The notes beneath the pieces were generated by a model, which was given only the letters and a program-made list of their open reading frames with translations, had not been told where the DNA came from and searched no databases. Positions 34,119 through 44,400 of a DNA stretch of 64,000 nucleotides are shown here, one piece after another. The position numbers and the translations under genes were made by a program. Each line of letters starts with the position of its first letter. The stretch's first letter is position 1. Source of the stretch: Chitinophaga qingshengii (lineage in GTDB: Bacteria; Bacteroidota; Bacteroidia; Chitinophagales; Chitinophagaceae); NCBI RefSeq assembly GCF_014529935.1, contig NZ_JACVFC010000005.1, forward strand, positions 434,001 to 498,000. The letters run 5' to 3'.

Positions 34119-35825
34119 TTACTGCCGGGCTACCATCATAGAAGCCAGCCATTTAGACATCAGCAGTAACATTACTACGGCAGCACCTGCCATCACCACA
34201 AACAACAGGAAAAAATCATAGGCATTGCGGATCATATATCCTCCGAAAACAATGGTCCTGCCATGTTCCGGATAGAGGGTACTTAATACGCCGGCAAACT
34301 TATTAGCGGCTGCCGTGGCCAGGAACCAGACGGCCATCAGCAATGAGGAAAATTTAAGGGGTGACAACTTATTGACCAGCGATAATCCTATCGGCGACAA
34401 ACATAATTCTCCGAAAGAGTGTAAGGCGTACATACCGGTAATCCAGATGATGCTTACTTTAACACCGGGTGTGGCTGATTTCACGCCGAACGCAATCCAC
34501 AGATACCCGAATGCCAGCAACAGTAGTCCCAGCGCCATTTTTACCGGGGCCGACGGTTCATGCCGCCCCAGCCTTGGCCATAGCCACGCAAAGAAAGGTG
34601 CAAATAAAACAATGTAAATGGAGCCCAGTGAAAGAAACAGGCTGGGAGGTATTTCATGAAGCTGCAACTCGGTTTTATGCTGTGTCAGCAAGTAGGCATT
34701 CCCTGCCACGATGCCTAAAAACAAACCAGACAATAAAACGTATAGGGTTCGCCGTAGTAGCTGGTCGGCGGCCGCTGCCAGCTGTTTGCCTGTTTTCCTG
34801 CACAAACGGTATAATATATAACACAAGGCCACCGATAACGCCTGCAGGCTCCAGACAGGTATGCTCCAACCCAGGTGCCTGTCTGTTTGTTCATCTGCAA
34901 AAAAAGTCAGCGAAGCGCCTGCCTGCTCAAAGGCTGCCCAGAAAAAAATGACAAAAAACGAAATAATGAAAATGACTTTTATCCGCTGCTTTTCCATCCT
35001 GGTAAGCGATGGGTCCCGGAAAATGATTATTGCAATCAGTATAACCGCCGCCAGTAGCAGATAGGATAGGTAACTCACCACTTCTGCATCCAGGTAGAGC
35101 AACCCGATCATTAACGCGGTAATCAGTAACAATCCGCCAACTATTACCACCGGATGCAGCATCTTGGCTGGTACCCGTTCCGGTGTTAGTCCCAGTACCT
35201 GGCCGTCAGGACCGGTCACATAACGGCGGTGAAACACCACCTGCACCAGTACACTGATCACCATACTGATCCCCCCGGCGAGAAAAGCCCATTTGAAATC
35301 AGCCGGATCGCCGGTATCACCAGCCAGGCCACAGATAATCGGTCCCAGGGCTCCGCCGGTATTGATGCCCATATAAAAAATCGTATAGGCGGTATCTTTA
35401 CGCCGATCACCATCTGGATATAACTGCCCTACAAGGGAAGATATATTGGGTTTGAAAAAGCCATTGCCGGCAATCATGGCGCCCAGGCCACAAAAGAAAA
35501 GCAGTAAGGACAACTGCGGATAAACATGAAACAGGGATGCGCTGATGAATAAAATGATCTCGCCCACTGCCATCACAATACCGCCTGTAATAATGGATCG
35601 CCGGTTGCCCCAGTAACGATCGGCGATGTAACCGCCCAGCAGCGGCGTCAGGTAAATCAGCCCGGTATAGCTGCCATACAGGTTGGCCGCAAACACTTTA
35701 CTGAACAATAATGCTTTGGTCATGAACAGGATAAGAATAGCTCTCATCCCGTAATAATTAAAACGCTCCCACATCTCGGTAACAAACAGCAAATAAAGAC
35801 CTTTAGGATGGGAAGCTTTTGGCAT
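34119..35825 (-). CDS. POT-family proton-coupled oligopeptide transporter
   Basis: A 568-residue membrane transporter of the major facilitator superfamily with about 14 TM segments. POT/PTR2 landmarks are visible: WERFNYYGMRAIL at the first helix (the E-x-x-E-R-F-x-Y-Y-type motif), GGYIADRYWGNRRSI after helix two, FYMGINTGGALGPIICG (PTR2 signature) and, late, FGELCLSPIGLSLVNKLSP. It imports di- and tripeptides with protons across the inner membrane. The ATG at 35823-35825 starts directly before the family's N-terminus; the longer frame begins at a non-ATG codon. It is a single gene. Confidence 0.93.
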   Translation of the reverse strand: MPKASHPKGLYLLFVTEMWERFNYYGMRAILILFMTKALLFSKVFAANLYGSYTGLIYLTPLLGGYIADRYWGNRRSIITGGIVMAVGEIILFISASLFHVYPQLSLLLFFCGLGAMIAGNGFFKPNISSLVGQLYPDGDRRKDTAYTIFYMGINTGGALGPIICGLAGDTGDPADFKWAFLAGGISMVISVLVQVVFHRRYVTGPDGQVLGLTPERVPAKMLHPVVIVGGLLLITALMIGLLYLDAEVVSYLSYLLLAAVILIAIIIFRDPSLTRMEKQRIKVIFIISFFVIFFWAAFEQAGASLTFFADEQTDRHLGWSIPVWSLQALSVALCYILYRLCRKTGKQLAAAADQLLRRTLYVLLSGLFLGIVAGNAYLLTQHKTELQLHEIPPSLFLSLGSIYIVLFAPFFAWLWPRLGRHEPSAPVKMALGLLLLAFGYLWIAFGVKSATPGVKVSIIWITGMYALHSFGELCLSPIGLSLVNKLSPLKFSSLLMAVWFLATAAANKFAGVLSTLYPEHGRTIVFGGYMIRNAYDFFLLFVVMAGAAVVMLLLMSKWLASMMVARQ

Positions 35826-35916
35826 AACGTTGTTTTTTGACAGGTACGGTATCAAATATGCTGTTCTTCAGCAGATATTTGTTCGCAGGAATTAACCTTA
35901 TCTACGTTCATCTTAA

Positions 35917-35949
35917 CCAAAAAATGGGCATCCGGAAAACCGGACGCCC
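35917..35949 (-). terminator. Terminator of the lipoprotein gene
   Basis: A 10-bp stem with one mismatch (GGGCATCCGG/CCGGACGCCC, 35926-35935 and 35940-35949) and a 4-base loop. On the minus strand it is followed by ATTTTTTGG. It lies just downstream of the gene ending at 35973. Confidence 0.75.
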
Positions 35950-35972
35950 CGCTTTATTTAAACGTCAACCTA

Positions 35973-36893
35973 TTATTTACTATACTCGTAGGCAATATTA
36001 CCTTTACTGTTAACCGGTTGTTGATTGTTGGTGCCGTAGATGCTGCTGGTGAAAGCCACTTTTACCGGGCGGTTGGCAGTGTTATACTCATAAGTGTTCT
36101 TTTGTACGGTTACAATAGAATCCTGTTTATTGTTGAGGTTAACATACTGCACCTTCCTGGTCTCCAGTGAATTCTGTTCACTGAATAATTCATGCACATC
36201 GCTCTCCACCAAATAACGCAGTAACGGGTGGGTGATGTAATTGGCATGTTGATCGAATCCGGCCACTGACAGTTGAGAGATTACTTTTGAACCGTCGGTG
36301 GTGGTTTCCTGATAGATGTTTTTCTGCTCGTAGGCGTAGGTAGCGATGACTTTGATATTGGTACCGCCGCCGGCTGTAGTAGTGACAGTAACCAGGTTAC
36401 CATTGGCATCGTAGGTGTATTGTTCATCTTCCTCCGGTTTACCTGTCGACTGATCGTAGCTTGTTTTCCGGGAGATATTTCCTTTAGTGTCCCACTCAAA
36501 TTTAGTATTGCCGGTGAGCAGGAATTTGCCGGGAGACATGATGTTGGCGGAATAATTCAGTACTTTTTCCAGTTTACCGTTGGAACCGTATACCACGGAG
36601 TCTTTTCCCATTAACATATTACCGGCATAGTGGGTAATAACAACAGGTTGCAATTGCTGGTTGTAGCTAATGAGCTGAATGAGGCCGTCGTTGCCGCCAC
36701 CTATATTGATGCGGGTCAGCAGACCGGGTTTGGGAGCAGGAGTAGTAGCCGGCGGATTTTTACTGTCGACCTCGGTGCCGCCATCGGGGAAGTGCATCTT
36801 GTTGCAGGCCGATGCTGCTAACAGGGTTACACCCAATAAGGCTACTGACAATCTGGATGGATTCATTTTTTGCTCCATGTTGCGATGTTTCAT
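35973..36893 (-). CDS. Hypothetical lipoprotein with YD-like repeats
   Basis: A 306-residue exported lipoprotein. The likely start is the ATG at 36866 (MNPSRLSVALLGVTLLAASA followed by the lipobox Cys); ATG 36893 adds nine residues. After a Pro-rich linker (about 35-55) the chain is repeated beta-strand hairpins of the type seen in RHS/YD-repeat proteins: YGSNGKLEKVLNYS, WDTKGNISRKTSYDQSTGK, YDANGNLVTVTTTAGG. It is probably tethered to the envelope; the function is unknown. It is divergent from the kinase gene at 37176; 36894-37175 holds only their shared upstream region. Confidence 0.8.
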   Translation of the reverse strand: MKHRNMEQKMNPSRLSVALLGVTLLAASACNKMHFPDGGTEVDSKNPPATTPAPKPGLLTRINIGGGNDGLIQLISYNQQLQPVVITHYAGNMLMGKDSVVYGSNGKLEKVLNYSANIMSPGKFLLTGNTKFEWDTKGNISRKTSYDQSTGKPEEDEQYTYDANGNLVTVTTTAGGGTNIKVIATYAYEQKNIYQETTTDGSKVISQLSVAGFDQHANYITHPLLRYLVESDVHELFSEQNSLETRKVQYVNLNNKQDSIVTVQKNTYEYNTANRPVKVAFTSSIYGTNNQQPVNSKGNIAYEYSK

Positions 36894-37175
36894 AAATTGT
36901 TGTTTAGGTTTTTACTGAAGACAAATGGTTTATTATTGACAAGGCATAGTACGAAACAGGAAGCACGTTATCTTCCTTCATCTGCTACTGGTTTCCGGTT
37001 TACAGATGCAAAGAAAATGAGAATAGTTACCCGGCTATATGAATTTTGATCATCTTACCGGAATTGCTGACTAAAGTGCAGAAATGCTATATGATCTGCG
37101 GTAAAAGGGTGTTATATATTGCCGGAATCGCGTTTGGTTTGGAATTTTTTTACTTTTTTGCATTAAAATTGACTG

Positions 37176-38234
37176 ATGTCTAAGCCATCTTTTTTGACAA
37201 AAACCTGGCCTGTCATCCTCATTGTTTGGGCGATGGATATGGTACTTACCTCTCTCCAGATCCATATGCAGGGGCTTCCCGCCAGGGAAGCGCTTCAATT
37301 GGGGCTGATGGAATCGTTTCCGAGTGCGTTGTGTGCCTTTTTACTCTGTTACTGGATGCTGCCGTTCTTTATGAAGCGCCGGAGGATGTTCCTGTTTGCC
37401 ATGTTGGCAATAATGCTCTGCTTTACCACCAGCCTGCTGACCGTGCATTTAAGTTTACCGATATTATGCAACAGCGCCGGAAAAGTCCTGGCAGAACCGC
37501 AGCTATGTGGTTTACAAATGATGCTCCCCGGGCACTTTATCGGGTTGCTTTTTACCAGCGGTACCATCTGCGGCATCCGTTTTTACCAGGAATACGCTAA
37601 AACCATGATTGATCATGAACATCTTCGCAGTACCCACCTGGAGGCGGAACTGACGTTATTGCGCGGGCAGCTGGACCCACACAGTATGTTTAATATGATG
37701 AACAGCATCCATGTGCTGATAGAAAGAGATGCCCGTCAGGCGGCCGACATGGTGCTGGAGTTCTCCGGGATGTTGCGGTACCAGCTTTATGATGCCTCCA
37801 AACCCGCTATACCATTGCATCAGGAAATTGCCTACCTGCAGAACTATGTGAACATAGAAAATAAACGCCGTTGCAATGAGCTGGAAGTAACCTGCAACTG
37901 GGAACCACGGCTGCCGCTCTGTTATATTTCTCCCCTGATCCTGACACCATTTGTAGAGAATGCTTACAAACATGTGTCCCAGTTTACGGATCAACCTAAC
38001 TTTATCCATATAGATCTTTTCCTGGAAGGGGATACCCTGTTTTTTGCAGTCAAAAACAGCAAAGAGCCCAGTATGGCTGTCCCCGGAGAGATTCCCCGTC
38101 ATAGCGGGATTGGGTTGATCAATGTGAAAAAGAGATTGGCGCTGCTATACCCGGACCAGCATTTCCTGTCCATAGATGAAACAGCAGACCTGTTTGTTAT
38201 TTACCTGGAAATAAAAATCAACGTTCTCCAATAA
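37176..38234 (+). CDS. LytS-type sensor histidine kinase with altered H box
   Basis: A 352-residue kinase. Four hydrophobic segments (about 11-135) form the membrane sensor, followed by a helix leading into the His_kinase domain. The H box reads RGQLDPHSMFNMMNSIHVLI with His at about 169: Asp replaces the usual Asn before Pro-His and Ser replaces Phe after it. ILTPFVENAYKHV (N box) and a late SGIGLINVKKRLALLYP (G2-like region) are typical. The intervening ATP-lid G1 box (FAVKNSKEP) is atypical, lacking D-x-G-x-G. It probably still pairs with the LytTR regulator that starts 11 bases after its stop. Reduced or altered kinase activity is possible. Confidence 0.9.
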   Translation: MSKPSFLTKTWPVILIVWAMDMVLTSLQIHMQGLPAREALQLGLMESFPSALCAFLLCYWMLPFFMKRRRMFLFAMLAIMLCFTTSLLTVHLSLPILCNSAGKVLAEPQLCGLQMMLPGHFIGLLFTSGTICGIRFYQEYAKTMIDHEHLRSTHLEAELTLLRGQLDPHSMFNMMNSIHVLIERDARQAADMVLEFSGMLRYQLYDASKPAIPLHQEIAYLQNYVNIENKRRCNELEVTCNWEPRLPLCYISPLILTPFVENAYKHVSQFTDQPNFIHIDLFLEGDTLFFAVKNSKEPSMAVPGEIPRHSGIGLINVKKRLALLYPDQHFLSIDETADLFVIYLEIKINVLQ

Positions 38235-38245
38235 AAAATTGCCGT

Positions 38246-38965
38246 ATGGAAATTAAATGTATCATCGTTGATGACGAAGCATTAGCCCGGGAAGGGTTAA
38301 AAAAATATATCAGGACGTTTGACTTCCTATCCCTGATTGCTACCTGCAACAATGTGGCATCGGCGCGGGAAACGCTGGAGAATACTGCTGTGGATCTGAT
38401 GTTTCTCGATATTAATATGCCCAAGGTAAGTGGGCTGCATCTGTTGGAAACCTTATCCGATCCACCGATGACGATCCTGGTGACGGCCTATCCGGACTAT
38501 GCCCTGGAAGGTTTCCGGCTCAATGTACTGGACTATCTGTTGAAACCGCTTTCCCTGCAACGGTTTAACCAGGCGGTGCTGAAAGCAAAGGACTATTTTG
38601 GCCTGCAGCAGCAACCTGCGGCTGCCCTTAATCCACCAGCGCTGGATTACATCTTCGTAAAACATAAACAGCTATACGAAAAAGTGATGCTGTCCGACAT
38701 ACTTTTCGTGGAAAGCATGCAGAACTATGTGCTTATACAAACTATCCATACTAAAATCATCGCCTACCTGACGTTTAAAAATGTGGAACAACAGTTGCCG
38801 GCAGATAGTTTTCTAAGGATACATAAGTCCTATATTGTCAATCTTCAGCAGGTGAATAAACTCGATAGCAATATGGTACAGGTTGGCGGACATACGCTGC
38901 CGGTGAGCCGTAGCCAGCGCGAGTTGCTGATGCAGGTGGTCAATAAGCGGTTGTTGAGTAAATAA
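38246..38965 (+). CDS. LytTR-family response regulator
   Basis: A 239-residue regulator: receiver domain (about 1-120) with DDEALAREGLKKY, phospho-accepting Asp in LMFLDINMPKVSGLHLLETL (about 55), Thr in ILVTAYPD and Lys in DYLLKPLS; then LytTR (about 140-235) with FLRIHKSYIVNLQQVNKLD and HTLPVSRSQRELL. It is encoded 11 bases after the kinase gene, forming a two-component pair. A TmrB-like ATPase gene follows 32 bases later and may belong to the same operon. Confidence 0.95.
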   Translation: MEIKCIIVDDEALAREGLKKYIRTFDFLSLIATCNNVASARETLENTAVDLMFLDINMPKVSGLHLLETLSDPPMTILVTAYPDYALEGFRLNVLDYLLKPLSLQRFNQAVLKAKDYFGLQQQPAAALNPPALDYIFVKHKQLYEKVMLSDILFVESMQNYVLIQTIHTKIIAYLTFKNVEQQLPADSFLRIHKSYIVNLQQVNKLDSNMVQVGGHTLPVSRSQRELLMQVVNKRLLSK

Positions 38966-38997
38966 TAGATTCCGGACACTTATTCAGATATAAAATC

Positions 38998-39579
38998 ATG
39001 ATAATTTGGATTAACGGCGCATTTGGGGTGGGCAAAACGCATACAAGCTATGAGCTTTGCCGCAGAATTGACAACAGTTTTTTATTTGATCCTGAACAGG
39101 TAGGCTTTTTTCTGCGAAAGAATTTGCCCCAGACCGCTCAATATGATGACTTTCAGCAAATGCCACTCTGGCGCAGGCAGGTATTGGAAAATCTCCTGTA
39201 TTGCGAAGATACTAATGCGGTCACCATTGTGCCCATGACATTGGTGGATGATGAAATATTTGATTTTATCATCGGAGGGCTTAAACAGCAGGGAGCGGAT
39301 GTCAGGCATTTTTCGCTCATGGCCGGCAAACAAACAATAGAAAAACGGCTGGCAAGGAGAGGTGACAAAAATGCCTGGAATTATAAGCAGGTAGACAGAT
39401 GTTTAACTTCCCTGGTGAAACCAAAATATCAACTGCATATTGATACGGAACAATACACGCTTGACGAAGTGGTGGAAGCTATTGCGGACAATATTCACCT
39501 GCCACTTTCAAAAGGAAGACTGAATGGCCTTTTGAAAAGAATAAACTGGTTGAAGACTACCCTTAAAAACATCCGGTAA
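38998..39579 (+). CDS. P-loop ATPase resembling tunicamycin-resistance protein TmrB
   Basis: A 193-residue NTP-binding protein. The Walker A motif GAFGVGKT sits at residues 7-14 in the TmrB-like start MIIWINGAFGVGKTHTSYEL. Further similarity is in DPEQVGFFLRK, DDFQQMPLWRRQV, VTIVPMTLVDDEIFDFIIGG and HFSLMAGKQTIEKRLARRGD. TmrB-like proteins are membrane-associated small-molecule kinase-like ATPases; tunicamycin resistance has been shown only for some. Here it may be part of the preceding two-component operon (32-base gap). The substrate is unknown. Confidence 0.85.
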   Translation: MIIWINGAFGVGKTHTSYELCRRIDNSFLFDPEQVGFFLRKNLPQTAQYDDFQQMPLWRRQVLENLLYCEDTNAVTIVPMTLVDDEIFDFIIGGLKQQGADVRHFSLMAGKQTIEKRLARRGDKNAWNYKQVDRCLTSLVKPKYQLHIDTEQYTLDEVVEAIADNIHLPLSKGRLNGLLKRINWLKTTLKNIR

Positions 39580-39705
39580 TCCCGATGCCGCCGGCAAATC
39601 TGGCGCCCTTCCCAACGTCCGATGCTGTACACAATCTGATAAATCGGGCAGTACAGATGGAAGCGCGCCTTCTTAACGAAAGCATAATATTGGTGAGGCA
39701 AATCA

Positions 39706-40326
39706 ATGCTATCATCTCCCATAGAAAAATATTTACTTTGCAGTAATTTTATGAGCGCCGGACGTACAACTGAATTGAGTGATACTGAACTGATGATTCG
39801 TATACAACACTCCGATATGGAGGCATTCAGTTTGTTATACCATCAATACTGGCATCCGTTATTCAGCTTCGCCCATAAATTACTCCGGTCTTATGATGAT
39901 GCGCAGGATATTGTGCAGACAGTATTTATTTCCATATGGGAACGGCGTGAAACTATTGCCATCCAACAATCCGTTGAAAGTTACCTTCACCAGGCCGTGC
40001 GGTTTCAATCGCTGAAAAAGCTGGAATCTTTATTAAGTTCACCCGAAAATATAGACCGGATCCAGGAAGAACTGTTACCCACCTTTAATGATATCCTGCA
40101 CCGCATGCAGGAACAGGATTTGCTGAAACAGCTGGAAAAGGAAATTTCCGGTCTCCCTCCCCGTACGCAGGAAATATTCCTGTTAAGCCGGCAATACAGG
40201 CTGAGTATTGCAGAAATAGCCCTGAAACTGGGCATTTCAGAACAAACCGTTAAAAATCAATTACATATTGCGTTAAAAGCGCTGCGGCATAGTATTGCCA
40301 TCATCCTGATCTGCTCCGTCAACTGA
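39706..40326 (+). CDS. ECF-type RNA polymerase sigma factor (FecI-like)
   Basis: A 206-residue sigma-70 factor of the Bacteroidota ECF group. Region 2 is at about 35-100 (YHQYWHPLFSFAHKLLRSYD then DAQDIVQTVFISIWE) and region 4 at about 140-195 (LPPRTQEIFLLSRQYRLSIA, EIALKLGISEQTVKNQLHIA). The ATG at 39751 (MSAGRTTELSD) may be the true start, since region 1.2-like sequence begins there; ATG 39706 gives 15 more residues. The FecR anti-sigma gene starts 79 bases after its stop, and the TonB receptor gene follows. This is the usual cell-surface signalling order in which substrate binding at the receptor releases the sigma factor. Confidence 0.95.
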   Translation: MLSSPIEKYLLCSNFMSAGRTTELSDTELMIRIQHSDMEAFSLLYHQYWHPLFSFAHKLLRSYDDAQDIVQTVFISIWERRETIAIQQSVESYLHQAVRFQSLKKLESLLSSPENIDRIQEELLPTFNDILHRMQEQDLLKQLEKEISGLPPRTQEIFLLSRQYRLSIAEIALKLGISEQTVKNQLHIALKALRHSIAIILICSVN

Positions 40327-40405
40327 TTTGGTAACAATTCCTTAACCTGGTTTGACCGGTACTACCTATCTTCTTTCAGCACATACTATTAGAGAATCAT
40401 CTGTT

Positions 40406-41350
40406 ATGCATCTGCAGCGGTTAAAAAAAATTGTTGGTAATTATTTGGCGGGGCGGTCTTCAACAACAGAAAAAGCCATTATTGAACAATGGTTTAAAGA
40501 AGCGAAGGCCGCAGCTGATGAGGAGGCTGATATTGGACAGTACAATGAAAGAAAAGCACTTGTGCTCAATAATATCAAAGCTGTTATGCAGCATGGTGTT
40601 GCCAGGAAATCACGTGCCCCTGAACTACACTATCTGCGTTGGGTGGCGGCAGCTTGTATCTTAGGCTTTGTAGTCGTCGCGTATATGTTCAGGGATAGGA
40701 TCACTCCACCGGTGATGTATACCGTCGTAACCGACCAGTACCAGGTTAAAGAGGTGGTATTACCCGATAGCTCGACCGTTGTGCTGAATGTTAACAGCCG
40801 GCTTTGTTATCCCGTGAAGTTCAATGGTAAGAGGAGCGTAACGCTTAGCGGAGAAGCTTTTTTCGACATCCGGAAAAATCCGGATGCACGGTTTGTGGTA
40901 AATGCATCGCACCTGCAGGTAAATGTGTTGGGGACATCGTTTGTCGTATCGGATGCAGGTATCGCAGAAATGGCGCTGGTAGGGGTTAAGACGGGTCGTG
41001 TACAGGTAAATGCTTCCGGCAAACAACCATCATCTTCAGTGTTGTCGCCCGGACAACAATTTGTCTTTGCCGTCCGGCGCGGGGAAAGCAAAATAGAAAA
41101 CAATATTGCGATCAATACAGATTGGACCGCACAATTGCTGGTATTCAGAGATACGCCTTTATCTGTCGTATTTCCGGCTATCGCAAAAAGTCTGCATGTA
41201 AGGATCGTTTCCAATAACAGTGAAATTAACAAACGGACTTTTACAGGCTCTTTCCTGAAGGAGGATAATATCAACGAAATTCTGAAAATTCTTTCCCTCT
41301 CGTACGGATTGAAAATAAAGCAAACCGGCGACCTGATTGAGGTAAACTAA
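40406..41350 (+). CDS. FecR-family anti-sigma factor
   Basis: A 314-residue membrane protein. The ATG at 40406 is used (MHLQRLKKIVGNYLAGRSST); the longer frame starts at a TTG. The N-terminal 75 residues bind the sigma factor in this family; one TM segment follows (about 82-102; VAAACILGFVVVAYMF); the periplasmic FecR domain (about 110-215) has VVLPDSSTVVLNVNSRLCYP and VTLSGEAFFDIRKNPDARF; a C-terminal STN-contact domain (DUF4974, about 235-314) ends NINEILKILSLSYGLKIKQT. It should receive the signal from the receptor's N-terminal domain and control the sigma factor coded just upstream. Confidence 0.95.
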   Translation: MHLQRLKKIVGNYLAGRSSTTEKAIIEQWFKEAKAAADEEADIGQYNERKALVLNNIKAVMQHGVARKSRAPELHYLRWVAAACILGFVVVAYMFRDRITPPVMYTVVTDQYQVKEVVLPDSSTVVLNVNSRLCYPVKFNGKRSVTLSGEAFFDIRKNPDARFVVNASHLQVNVLGTSFVVSDAGIAEMALVGVKTGRVQVNASGKQPSSSVLSPGQQFVFAVRRGESKIENNIAINTDWTAQLLVFRDTPLSVVFPAIAKSLHVRIVSNNSEINKRTFTGSFLKEDNINEILKILSLSYGLKIKQTGDLIEVN

Positions 41351-41433
41351 TTCCTATACATACAAGCACGAATATTTTAAAAGTCATGATCCATGATGGA
41401 GGGAATCTTATGTCCATAACTAAACAAAAAATA

Positions 41434-44400
41434 ATGAAAAACGGGTTGATTTATCACGTTCACCGGATACTATCGAAAGGACGGTGTTTTTTTCTCTTGA
41501 CGCTGTTCCTGCTATGCGCTATGGTGGGTCTTTCGCAGGATGGTATCAAAAATATAAAATACAATATTTCATTTTCAGATAATGCCCTGGTAGAATGTAT
41601 TGATGCGCTGCAAAAACAAACCGGTGTACGGATTTTTTACGAAGCATCTGAAGTGAATAAAGTTAAAAAACGATATACAAAAAGTTTCAATCAGGCCAGC
41701 TTACAAGTAATTATCGATTATTTACTGGATCATACCTTATTGGAGTACGACATCATAGACGATAAAAAAATAGTCATCCGGAAACAGGCGCAAAACACGG
41801 CAGTTGCTTCCGGTGAACCGCTTACCCTTAAAGGGCGGGTTGTAGATTTTGAAACATCGGCGCCATTACCGGGAGCTTCCGTTAAGCTGGCTGGTACCTC
41901 CAGGGCCGTCGCCAGTGATAATAAAGGTTATTATTCCATCAATGGCGTAAAATCGGGTGACTATACGCTGGAGGTCACCTACATTGGTTATGCGGCTTTT
42001 ATGGAGCCGGTGGCGTTGCGTAATAATCTCACGTTGGATGTTCGCCTGCAGGCGGGTGGCGGTTCGCTGGGTGAAATCGTGGTAAGTGCTGCAGGCAGGA
42101 AAGTACACCATGTAACCCATACCACAGACCGGACGGTATTGGAAAGTATCAAAAGTGCGCAGTCGGTGGTTTCGGGCATCTCTTCCCAGCAGATCGCCAT
42201 GAGTGCCGACCGTAACGTAGCGGAAGTGGTGAAGAAGATTGCCGGTGTGACTATCAAAGACGACAAATTTGTCATTATCCGGGGCATGAATGAGCGCTAT
42301 AATCTCACCTATCTCAATGGTAACGTAGCGCCTGGCACAGAACTGTATTCCAGGGCCTTTTCACTGGACCTGCTTCCCAGCAGGATCATTGACAGAATCC
42401 TGGTCTACAAATCACCGGCGCCCGACCTGATGGGGGATATGACAGGGGGCGCTGTAAAGATATTCACCAAAGATGCAAAAGCCGTCAAACATTTTGATGT
42501 GGAGCTGCAGATGGGATATCGTTCGGGCAGCACTTTCAATAGTAAATTCATGACCTACCAGGGGAGTAGTACTGATTTCCTGGGCTTCGACAATGGCGTG
42601 CGGAAATTGCCTGCCGTGGTACCGGGTTATGGCGATTTTTCAAGGGCCGGGATTTCACAGAAAGATTACGCACAGCATTTCAGCCCCTATCTGCAATATG
42701 GTTATAAAACGGCCTTGCCTATGCTGCAGCTGACGGCTAACTATTACAACACTTTCAACATAGGCGGTAAGCGTGTAGGTATGTTGAGCTCCCTGAGTTA
42801 TAAAACAGAATCCCAGCAATTGAACATCGACCGTGCCGGCAGCTTCTGGGGGAGCGATGGCAATGGCAGGCGGACCCATGAAGTCACCCGGGAGTCACAA
42901 AGTATGGAAACGGTACAACTGAATCTGCTACAAAACTTTACCTACAAACTCAGGGACAGCAGCCGGTTGTTTTTTAAGAACTATGTGTTGCAGCAGGGGC
43001 AGCAGACCACCGTGGTGCGTACTTCGCGGAACAACCAATATGTTGCAGGAGATTCTACTACAGATCTCTCCCATCTTACGGGCATCAACTGGAAGGAGCT
43101 TGTTTATGGCTATAACATTTATGAGCGTAATATCATTTTGGGTTATACGCAGCGGTTTTTATATGCCGGTAACCTGGGAGGAGAGCATTACTTTTCCAAA
43201 GGGAAACAGCAACTGGAATGGAACCTGGGTTATACTTTCAGCCGTCAACAGATACCAGACCAACGTGTGATCCGCTTTAATCAAAACCGGCAGGACGGAG
43301 GCGGTGTCAGGGGATTGGGAGAAACGGCCGACCTTGGATGGGTAGCATCTTATCGATACATAAAAGGTCCTGATGATATAGAAAACAGGAATAATAACCT
43401 GGAAAGGGGTATGATATCCCGTACCTGGTCGCGTAATAACGAACATGTTTATAACGGCGCTGTTGACTATACCAATAAACTGGCTCCCTGGATTACATTT
43501 AAAGCCGGTACTTACCAGCAATGGAAGGCCCGGGTGTTGTTCCGGCGTGCTTATACCGTTAATGAAGGAGACCTGAACTCCGCCGGGTACCCGGAAAGTG
43601 ATCATGCCAATATCGGAAGCAATGGCCGGTATATGGATTTCAACAAGGTTTTCTTTACAGAGCAGGACCTGGGTAAAGTCTGGAGCAATGACTATCTGAA
43701 AGATGACGGTAGTGCGCTCACGGTATTTGATCGTACCAGCGGTAGTGATGCCTATACCGCTACCGAACAACTCAATGCGGGGTATGCCGCTCTCAGCTTG
43801 TTGCCGTTTAATGGTAAACTGGATATTTATGGTGGTCTTCGGGTGGAATATGACCGTCAGAAAGTAGCCGGCGCTATACCCGGATCTAATCCGGGCAGTA
43901 TCAACCATCCTGTGCTGGTAGATAATAAAACCACCGATTATCTTCCGTCCGTGAATATCAGTTACCGTCCTTCTCCCCAGTTGGTAGCACGCGCAGCCTA
44001 TGGCAAAACGGTGAACCGGCCTGAGTTCCGTGAATTGTCGCCCTATAGGGAATTAGACCAGTTAAACAACCAGACAGTAGGAGGGAATCATCTGCTGAAA
44101 GCTGCCACTGCCACCAATTATGATATGCGGATAGAATGGTACCCGAAAAACAACGATAAGGCCGAGACCTTTAGTGTGGGTGCCTTTTATAAGGCATTGA
44201 CCAATCCCATTGAAAGAATGGTTACCCGGGACCTTTTGTTTGGAGGCCCTGCCAGCATCAGTTTTGGGAATGCAGATAAAGCCACTATAAAGGGACTGGA
44301 AATTGACTTACGCAAAAATCTTGGATTTATACCACTATCGTTTTTCAGGAACCTTTCTTTTATCGGTAATCTTAGCATCATCAAAAGCGAAGTGAATAAA

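Noticed and set aside
43159..43908. 249-codon minus-strand open frame
   Set aside because: Antisense to the TonB receptor barrel; no recognisable domain and no spacing that suits a gene.
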